A stretch of DNA of 64,000 bases from Chamaelirium japonicum (taxonomy: Eukaryota > Streptophyta > Magnoliopsida > Liliales > Melanthiaceae). The notes below the pieces were generated by a model. It made no database searches, was not told the DNA's origin, and saw nothing but the letters and a program-made list of their open reading frames with translations. The translations under genes and the position numbers were made by a program. Below, one piece after another: positions 56,101 through 64,000 of this stretch (position 1 is its first letter; each line of letters begins with the position of its first letter). The stretch lies in the NCBI GenBank assembly GCA_947650365.1, contig CANTAL010000208.1, forward strand, positions 123,501-187,500, in the 5' to 3' direction.

Positions 56101-56952
56101 GGAAGAGGGAGAGGCAGAGATTAGAGAACAATTCCGATATTCGGACTGTATTGCTCTATGGCTGCTCTAATGGCTAGCATGCAGCGCTTCTCGCGTAACG
56201 ACTAGTGTCCCAAATAGAAAATAATAAATAGTGGAGGACTTAAAAGCAAAAAACAAAAATAGGGCAGGTGCGGACCAGCCCATTTCGGAGGTGCTATCGT
56301 GTCCGAGTCCGCGGGCGCACACACACGCGCCGCCCATGCCCAGGCCCGGCCCGGCTCGGCACGTACGCGCGCGCGTGTGTGAGCTAGTGGAGCCCCTCCT
56401 CTAGTGTGATGTCTAGTGGGGGGAAGTGGGCAATCCTATTTAAGTTGGTAGGGGATTTCTCCCCTTATCGATATGGGACTAAAAACCCATTGTATTGTGT
56501 GGTTTTAAAACACACATCCAACATTTATATCCTCCAGAATTGTTGCTTTTGTTCTAATGACATTGCCAAAACACAAAGAAAACCAAGCTTTTATGCGCCG
56601 TCTCAGATGTCTGAATTTCGAAGTGAGGTTGATAGCCAAGTTAGGTAGTGTTGGGACCTCTGATCACCAAGAAGCCATCCAGGAGTCAAAGTTGACATCC
56701 TGAGTCCAAATGTGACCACCCAGAAGGAAAACAATGGGTTAACCACTGGGATACAGCCATAGTTGTCGCTCATGGACAAGTTAAACCAGTTATGAGATAA
56801 ATTCAAATCCTACAATGTTTGGGATGAGATAAGCGAAGAAATGGGCATGAACCAAGCAAGTTCAAGGCCCGTCAACACCAGGCTAGTTATGGCTATATTT
56901 AAGGAATTGAATTTAGATGTCAGATTTGGTTGGGCTAGATCTGTAGTCTTTT
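53126..56952 (-). pseudogene. LINE ORF2 remnant, interrupted by a solo LTR
   Basis: Minus-strand order: end of endonuclease (56.95-56.65 kb, fragments FDSWMASW, LISSQTL), ARRRIKAW..FGNV..ILEDINRLDLRAE (56.65-56.52 kb), then the solo LTR (56523-54830), then LDAQQLQNFKNKLHDL, WVKEGDSNSSYFHS (54.7 kb), GALGPDGFSNFF, NFRPISLSNCIYKIMTKI (54.2 kb), GVLLKLDFEKTFDNIEW and GLKQGCHLSPYLFIFVVDML. The RT active site reads FANDTMLF (first Asp is Asn, 53.7 kb). INSVLTSIPTYMMAICYLPSW and LGVKNLREFNI (53.2-53.4 kb) follow to the gypsy LTR at 53125. Many frameshifts and stops. Confidence 0.85.
54830..56523 (-). mobile_element. Solo copia LTR with internal partial duplication, 1694 bp
   Basis: It begins TGTAGGAAATCTAACC and ends ACACACATCCAACA, the two ends of the 42-kb copia LTR, with a perfect 5-bp duplication TTTAT (54825-54829, 56524-56528). 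Inside are two overlapping LTR copies: 54830-55648, and from 55650 a second run starting TTGTTTGCCAAGGCAGAGCG. The second run lacks about 125 bp containing the TATATAA box; the first keeps it (near 55494). No internal domain remains. It sits in the LINE, whose frame is restored on removal. Confidence 0.9.
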
Positions 56953-57370
56953 TTTGGTTCATAGATGTGGGGAGGTTACAATCGGACCCCCAGGAGGTGC
57001 CACATGCCGGCGAAACATGAAAAACCCTTAGGAGGTTACAATCGCCGCCGGTGCCCAAACCACCACCCAACAGTACAAGAACCCGCCCCTATGGCATCAA
57101 TCTCCCGCACGCAGAAGGAAACCACCGCACACCGGCGGACGGAAACATCTCCTCCACCGGCGGCGAATAGGATGAAACACAAAAACAGGAGAAATAAAAC
57201 AAAACATACACACAAGGGGAAAAAAGGCAAAAAGAAACTACCCCACTGGGTAACCACCACCATCTCCACAAGCCAGCCATTTAAGGTGGATCCGCAGCTG
57301 CACACCACCTACCGTTGATTGCCGCCACCACCCCAGCTCCAAGACCCGCACCGCAGGCTAGGGAATTAAG
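56953..57370 (-). mobile_element. Unclassified poly(A) retroelement, related to 41958-42146
   Basis: The minus-strand text contains GGGTCCGATTGTAACCTCCC and GCCGGCATGTGGCACCTCC and ends in AACCAAAAAAAG at 56950, like the tail at 41.96 kb. Upstream, an A/C-rich strip (57160-57260) and CGCCGGTGGAGGAG text are GC-rich but open only briefly. No target duplication was found and the 5' end is arbitrary. Confidence 0.4.
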
Positions 57371-57831
57371 ATGATTCGGACAACCGCCGACGCCAATAGA
57401 TAGGGCCGGGGATAGATCAGACACTCCAAATAGATCCAGCGGAGAACCATGCTCCCGTTGCCGAGTGGACACCAACGACCGGAGCAGAGATCATTGTTGC
57501 TTCTCCGACGCAATGAGACAAAATCCAACCTCCAGAGAAGCCCTAGCCCAAAGCATGAATTTATTAAACTTAGGAAGTAACATTTTTCAGTAATAAAGCT
57601 CACAATTCTCTTCATTGACTAAGTTTATAAGATATTTTCCTAAGTATGATATGTAACATGTCAATTTCCTTGAGTTTATTTTAAATAAAGATTTTAACTA
57701 GGTCTCAGTCATTCATAATTTGATCTGGATGGCCCAGATTAACGGCACCGAACCGTAGGATCAATCCTTTTTCATATAAATAATACAGTTGTGTAGCCAA
57801 GTAATCGTAAATCACCAAAATCTCTTTTTAG
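57371..57831. other. Unassigned sequence
   Basis: No gene or repeat boundary was seen. Confidence 0.3.
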
Positions 57832-58310
57832 CCAAAGGGCAAATACCTTTTCACTATTACACCAAGTCCCTCCCAGAAGACATGTTTTACAGCAAGTACC
57901 TCATCGTAAATGTTGACTTTTTCAACCCCTTCCGATAACAAAACTTTACTTTCATTACTCATCCAGCAAGAGTAACAATTCGTTCAACAAATGAGTAACA
58001 ATTCATCCACCAAATGAGTATCACTTCGATCAATTGGCACAGTAAATGTTGCAGCGGCTATAATGATTTCACTGTAGCCGCTATAATGAAATCACTGTAG
58101 CAGCTGCTACATGCAGAACCAACTGAATGGTTACTCTTACCAATGGATTGTTACTCTTGACGGATGAATAGATACTCTTGTTGGATTGGTTCGGCAGAAT
58201 TATTATTCTTGCTGGATGGGTAACTGAAGTCCAGTTTTGTCATTTGAAAGGGGTGGGGGACTTCCTTTAAAACACGTCTCTAGAGAGGACCTTTGCACTT
58301 AATGTTATTG
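57832..58310. mobile_element. Probable MITE with GAGTAACAAT / CACTGTAGC core
   Basis: Loosely inverted ends (AAGTCCCTCCCAGAAGACATG at left; complement GTCCTCTCTAGAGACGTGTTTTA at right), and a centre with ATGATTTCACTGTAGCCGCT repeated and mirrored. AGAGTAACAAT and its complement ATTGTTACTCT are spread symmetrically. It shares words with the 25.9-26.5 kb repeat. No target duplication was confirmed. Confidence 0.45.
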
Positions 58311-58466
58311 TTGTATGTCCTTTAGCTAGCAGAGCATCTGCTCTTGGGACCTACCGCTAATTTGCCCAAAATTAAATACCGGATGTGCCCCCAAAACCTC
58401 CCACATCTATTGATAAGGGCCCAGGCACCTCAACCGCCACCTTCGCCACTTTCTATTGATAAGGCG

Positions 58467-58859
58467 GCCCACTGCAGTGTCAACAGGCACGAGCATGCAC
58501 TATAACTTAGAAGTCGGCCGCTGCAGTGCTGATACTGCCAAAGGTGGGAGAGAGAGAAGTCGGCTGCTGCAGTGTCGATACTGCCAAAGGTGGCTTGGAC
58601 ATTTGTTGCTACCGAAGACGGCCGTCTGAGTACCGACAGGCACCTTAGATGTGTTGCCGCTGAAGGGGGCCCGAAGTCGGCCTGGGGTGTGTGGCCGTTG
58701 AAGACGGTTAGGTGTGTTGCCGCTGAATACGACGATGTGAGTGGGGGTGGTGATGCTCGGTGGCTGTCTTGCCGCTAAAACTGGCCCGATCCTGTGCCAA
58801 CAAGTGTGTTGCCGCGGAAGACGGCCCACTGCAGTGCCGACAGGCACGGGCATGCACTA
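58467..58859. repeat. Nested direct repeats, 36 bp and about 39 bp
   Basis: GCCCACTGCAGTG(T/C)CRACAG + GCACGRGCATGCACTA lies at 58467-58502 and 58824-58859. Inside, AGAAGTCGGC(C/T)GCTGCAGTG + TCGATACTGCCAAAGGTGG occurs in tandem at about 58510 and 58555. Further GTGTTGCCGCTGAAG words repeat between. No coding frame is kept. Confidence 0.7.
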
Positions 58860-59863
<1,004 letters not shown>

Positions 59864-59988
59864 TTTCACAGATGATGATGCTATGGTGCTAACGACTAAT
59901 ACAATTGGAGCTTATCTGGAATATCAAAAAGATGTGACTTCTGAGGTGATCAACAAAAATTAATCCGAATTAAGAAAGCTTTGCTTAC

Positions 59989-60154
59989 CTTATCTTCCTT
60001 GAAGTGCAAGTCTAACCAGTTCCCCTTGGAAGCTTTAAACAATGTTATGACAACTTTATTCAATTTTGGTACGGCACATCGATAATTCTTTCCTTGAAAG
60101 TCATGGAATTTAATGTCCAAACACAGACTCCCCTCAAGCAATATATACATAGAT
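59989..60154 (-). pseudogene. Isolated exon resembling calcyclin-binding protein (CacyBP/SIP)
   Basis: On the minus strand a 166-base open block lies between a good 3' splice site (TTTTTAACCACAG) and a consensus 5' splice site (GATAAG then GTAAGC). It encodes SMYILLEG, then LDIKFHDFQGKNYRCAVPKL and NK, then VVITLFKASKGNWLDLHFKE and DK. This matches the CS-domain region of CacyBP/SIP, a scaffold protein that links an E3 ubiquitin ligase. Two stretches expected between these words (about 13 and 16 residues) are absent without breaking the frame. No neighbouring exons were seen within 1 kb on either side, so it is a fragment or decayed copy. Confidence 0.6.
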
Positions 60155-60460
60155 CTGTGGTTAAAAATCAAGTTGCAGAATCAGACTATTTCACACAAAA
60201 ATACCAAAAGTGAAAATTGGAAGTAAATCCAAGTTAGTGACAGTTCAAGGGAAGCATGCATACAAGAATTTGGTATTAAATTGATCTTACATAATGCACG
60301 AAACTGAAAATTATAAAGAAAATATGCAAACCATATACCATATCAGTTTAGTAATTGTATTGCAGCCATAAAAGTGATCCTGCAATGGGGCCCCCAACAC
60401 CTCACTGAAAACATTCGGTGGGTGTTGTATGTGTTTACATGTGCATGGGTATGTGCGCGC

Positions 60461-60519
<59 letters not shown>

Positions 60520-61089
60520 GCAATTGCCTAAAACCCAGACATGCAACAAATGGAATACCAAAACATTAGGTCGTTTGGTTTCTGTGTTTTTAGCTTGTGA
60601 TTCTGAAAACACATGTGCAAACAATTTAGGGTTATTTGGTTAATGGGGCGTGATGTATGTAAATAAATACACACTTGCAAAATTTGTACAGCTTTTGCAC
60701 ATAAAACTGTGCAAATAAAATTTTATCTAAACACATGAAATTTGAATTGCACATGTCACATGTGTGCAAGCAGAGTACGCACATCATTTGCATGGCAACC
60801 AAATGACTAGATACTCCTTTTATTATGACTGAAAATTAGAGATTTTAATACAAAATAATCGAACAAAAAAGAGGTTGAACTCTCGTGTGATGGATTTGCA
60901 GTCATGTATGCCTACAAACCTCCACATCATGTCCATGATTAGTGGGAGCAATGTGTTGGATTTGGTTTGGAGTCTTCAGACCTTAGCCCATCTGAATGGA
61001 CTCGGTAGGGTCAAGACTCATTGCTGACTTGGTATTATAGCAACTTGCTGGTTCCTATACTATCACCAGACCCCAACCAAGAAAGAAGT
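60155..61089. other. Unassigned sequence, with GA microsatellite at 60463-60518
   Basis: A (GA)n tract of about 56 bases at 60463-60518. The rest is AT-rich without gene features. Confidence 0.4.
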
Positions 61090-61850
61090 TGAATACCAAG
61101 TGCGCCATATCCATCACGTGCGCACTATGGCTCAAGTCAAGGAATCTTGGATCGAGAAGTCGATCAAAGGTCTTCCCTAGCCAGCGATCCTCTTCACGGA
61201 GTAAGACCTCAATGGAGTCTGTATTCCTCATAGCGACCCGTAGGTTCTCCACCTTGTCGTCGATGGCAACTCCATCAATTGAATCCTCGTCAACACCGAT
61301 AGCTCCATCAACATCATGCTCTCCGACTGCTTCAAGCGCCGACGTAGTCCCCACCATCATCACCAGCTTCAATAGAGAACAAAGCATGCCGATGAGAGAG
61401 ACAAGATTCACGCTTGATCTTGGGATGCAAGCGTCCGTCCGGTTTGTCGTCATTGAGGGGACGTCGAACTACAACATCATCCTAGATATATCAGCGTCGT
61501 TTCCTCCTCTCATCACAACCAACTCCTCAAGTTCCCAACGAGTATCAAATGTATTAGAGGGTGTCAATAGACGAGCAGGTCATGTGAGGCTGCGGCTACA
61601 AGGATTCGACCAACGCCCAACGCTACACCGGCAAAGCATTCGGCCAACGAAGCTAGTCCCTTGACCAGATTGCATTCAAGGGAACCTCCGCTGCCTAAGC
61701 TTGCCCGACGGAGTGGGAGGTTTCACCTTCAATCGAAGAGATCGTCCAAGTAAATCTCGACAATGATGACCTTCTTTGAGAAACATTTGGGAAGTTGCAC
61801 TTCCCGAATGGTATAGAAGGATAGGGTACAACTTTATTGGCAGGGGGAAG
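61090..61850 (+). pseudogene. Ty3/gypsy protease region, decayed
   Basis: The plus frame reads ILFTE*DLNGVCIPHSDP*V, then LHLVVDGNSIN*ILVNTDSS and INIMLSDCFKRR (61188-61340). Another frame then gives FVVIEGTSNYNIIL and near 61450-61560 text like the end of the domain. The pattern (PHxDP, VxxILVDxGSS, YNxILGR) is that of the aspartic protease region of Tat-type gypsy elements; the catalytic triad reads NTDSS instead of DxGSS. Three stops in 60 codons, all single transitions from likely sense codons, show it is dead. KEIVQVNLDNDDL near 61730 is the next recognisable pol text. Confidence 0.55.
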
Positions 61851-61889
61851 CCAAAAAAAAAGTAAGAAGCTTCTTATGGGAAGCTTATA

Positions 61890-63285
61890 CATTAATTAAG
61901 CAGCCTGTGACTTATATGCCTTGCAAACCCGTGACTGCCGATGAAGCGAATGACATCGATTATAATGAATATTCAATGTCGGCGAATAGGGAACCTCCGA
62001 GCAGAAATCTCCTCCGATTGATGCTTGCGGGACTATTGTATACATTTAAACAAAACTCTTTGCTTTCGCCCAAGGCCAGAAAAAACCCTATAGCTATCAA
62101 AATGGCAAGAAAACCCATCAGGACCCGAGCACTGATTGAGAAGCGGCATAGAGTCAAGCATTTTTTACTTCCTCCAAATTAAGCACAGCTATCAAACTTA
62201 AACCTCCAGACGATCCAGAATATTGTCATTCTTCAGATACAATCCAGTTCACCCTCCATTGCCCTCAGGTTTCCCAACTTCAGCAACCTCAGGTTTTCCA
62301 CAAACATCCTGTTTTAGATGTTGTCAGCTGAGTCCAACCGACATGGGCGAAGAAGTATCAGATGAGTCTAACCGACATACGGCATCAATGTCGGCTGATC
62401 CAACCGACACGGGTGCAAACACTTTCAGTCAGGACCAGACAATTCGGCCAAACTTTTCCGACACGGACGCAGGACTATCGGCTAGATCTAACCGACATGA
62501 GCCATCAATATCGACCAAATGTAACCGATACTTAAGCGTTCAATTCGGTTACTCTTAACCGATATTAATCCAAAATTTTCGGTTTCTTTTGGCCGAAAGT
62601 ATTGCATTTTTTTCGGTAAAGTGTTGCCGAAATTAATGATCTTTCTCGGTTAGTCTTGGCCGTATCGGTTGCACCCGAATCGGTTAGACTTGGCCGGCAT
62701 TGCTGCGTCCGTGTCGGTAGGAAATAGCCGACACTTCTTCGCAAAGTCGGTTGGGCTCTTCCGACATTGCTCATGTGGAACTGCTGCTCCCGTGTTGGGC
62801 GCCGTTGCTGCGACTCTGAAGTTGTGAAACCTGTATTGAAGCAAACTGGCTTGTGAAAATTGAAACATTTTTCCATCATGCCACGCCACAAGAAAATGGG
62901 GAAAATTGATCTTTTGGATTATAGCTGTGCCTAATTTTGATAGCCTGTGCCACATTTGGAGGAAGTAAAAAATGCTTGACTTTCTCAATGAGTTTTCTTG
63001 CCATTTTGATGTTTGATGTTGGGACAAGTTAAAGAGTTTTTTTTCTGGCCTTTGGCATTCGCAAACAAAGAGTTTGCGGGAATCGGAGAAGATCGGCAGT
63101 CAGGTTTTCTTGCCATTTTGATGTTCGATGTTGGGAGGGATAATATCTGTGTTGACCCCTTTATAAGTTAAAGATTTCTGGCTTTTGGCCTTCGCAAACA
63201 AAGAGTTTGCGGGAATCGGAGGAGATTCCACTCTTTCTTTAGTTTTTCCTAGGGTCATGCATAGTCACAGGCTGCTTAATTATAA
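61890..63285. mobile_element. Large imperfect foldback (about 1.4 kb)
   Basis: The left arm (about 61890-62215) and right arm (about 62905-63285) are inverted copies. Matched landmarks are ATTAAGCAGCCTGTGACT; ATCTCCTCCGATT; AAACTCTTTG and AAGGCCAGAAAAAA; TATCAAAATGGCAAGAAAAC; GTCAAGCATTTTTTACTTCC + TCCAAA; and CACAGCTAT. The centre (62320-62810) carries TAACCGACAT-type words on its left half and the complement on its right half. The right arm holds a tandem duplication (62992-63103, then from 63104). No coding frame. It could be a long-TIR MULE or hAT derivative; no target duplication was seen. Confidence 0.6.
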
Positions 63286-64000
63286 GACTTAGATCAAGCT
63301 AGAAGCGCTTTCAGGCTCATTCGCTTAGCAAATCTCTAATGTCTTCTCTAGTGTCGGCCACAATCCAAGAACTTTATTTTTTTTGCCTTGGATATGATTT
63401 TTCCTTCTCCGGTTGAGGAGGGCAGAAACATGAAAAAAAGTGGTCGCTGTCACTCAAAGACTGATTCTTTTATCATTTGCTAGCAACAAGAAGTCGGGAT
63501 TCAGCGCTTATAATGAGATAGATAAATCATGCGGACTCAGGCTAGCAAAGAAGTAGTTCTGACTCACGCCAGCAAACGATATGGGTTCCTTTGCCTGCCG
63601 GTTGGGGCTCCTTTGCCTATCGGTTGGGCAATCGATATGGGTGAAGCACGAGAGATATGCATACACACCACTGTTTACATGAAAAAATCTTCACTATTTA
63701 AATAATCATCAACTTTGGTTAATTTACAAGTATGACCGCAACTTCTTTCAGAGAGTTGGGTTTCAACTCAAGAAGAATAAGCTCAAATTTATCTCTAATA
63801 TATCTACCAAGAAAAAATCAAGAAAAACATTTAACAAAGAAATGAATGAATGGTCCTGATCCACATCGATCATAGAGTACTATATCTTCCAACCCACCCA
63901 GCAATATTATGAATGATCTGAATCGAAAAAAATACGAAGGCGGAGGTGATCGATGAAATTAAGCTTCACTCGAAGATCAACCATTGCTGCTAGACCTGTT
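63286..64000. other. Unassigned sequence
   Basis: No gene or bounded repeat was recognised up to the window end. CTCCTTTGCCT..CGGTTGGG is repeated at 63588 and 63608. Confidence 0.3.

Noticed and set aside
61089..61664. 191-codon plus-strand ORF as a gene
   Set aside because: The first part is in the wrong frame for the gypsy protease words found beside it; only its FVVIEGTSNYNIIL part fits that domain.

Overview
The window is nuclear DNA from a flowering plant. Three things show this. It holds one intact intron-less plant-specific gene, an OVATE family protein at 22502-23191. It holds Ty1/copia, Ty3/gypsy, TRIM, Cassandra, LINE and hAT/CACTA remnants with plant-type sequence. Its LTR-element primer-binding sites match plant initiator-Met tRNA. 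The GC-rich OFP coding sequence would fit a monocot or magnoliid, but I cannot name the species.

Layout. 1-14 kb: short non-autonomous elements (a 285-bp TRIM, hAT-type MITEs with 8-bp target duplications, a CACTA end, microsatellites) and two short 5'-truncated LINE tails (9.4 and 10.6 kb). 14-20 kb: a LINE on the minus strand and another on the plus strand, separated by a knot of tandem and inverted TRIM/LTR units. 20-24 kb: a gene island with the OFP gene. 24-29 kb: two 5'-truncated LINEs with clear target duplications, one keeping a 542-codon ORF. 31-40 kb: a long minus-strand LINE (ORF1, endonuclease, RT, RNase H) split by a solo LTR in its endonuclease and by a complete Cassandra TRIM, with its 5S-rRNA-like sequence, in its RNase H. 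42-49 kb: a dead copia element on the minus strand. 49-53 kb: two unrelated gypsy LTR/leader pieces. 53-57 kb: a LINE on the minus strand interrupted by a solo LTR of the same copia family, itself internally duplicated. 57-64 kb: MITEs, long GA arrays, an isolated exon resembling calcyclin-binding protein, a decayed gypsy protease region and a 1.4-kb imperfect foldback.

Only the OFP gene looks functional. Everything else is layered transposon debris whose order of insertion can often be read directly, because removing the younger element plus one target duplication restores the reading frame of the older one. Decay is visible at catalytic residues: Asp-to-Asn in three LINE reverse transcriptases, and Glu-to-Lys plus loss of the YVDD loop in the copia element. 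The LINE density (at least nine copies in 64 kb) is notable. Coordinates of mobile elements were read by eye; ends quoted with target duplications are accurate to a few bases, the others are approximate.
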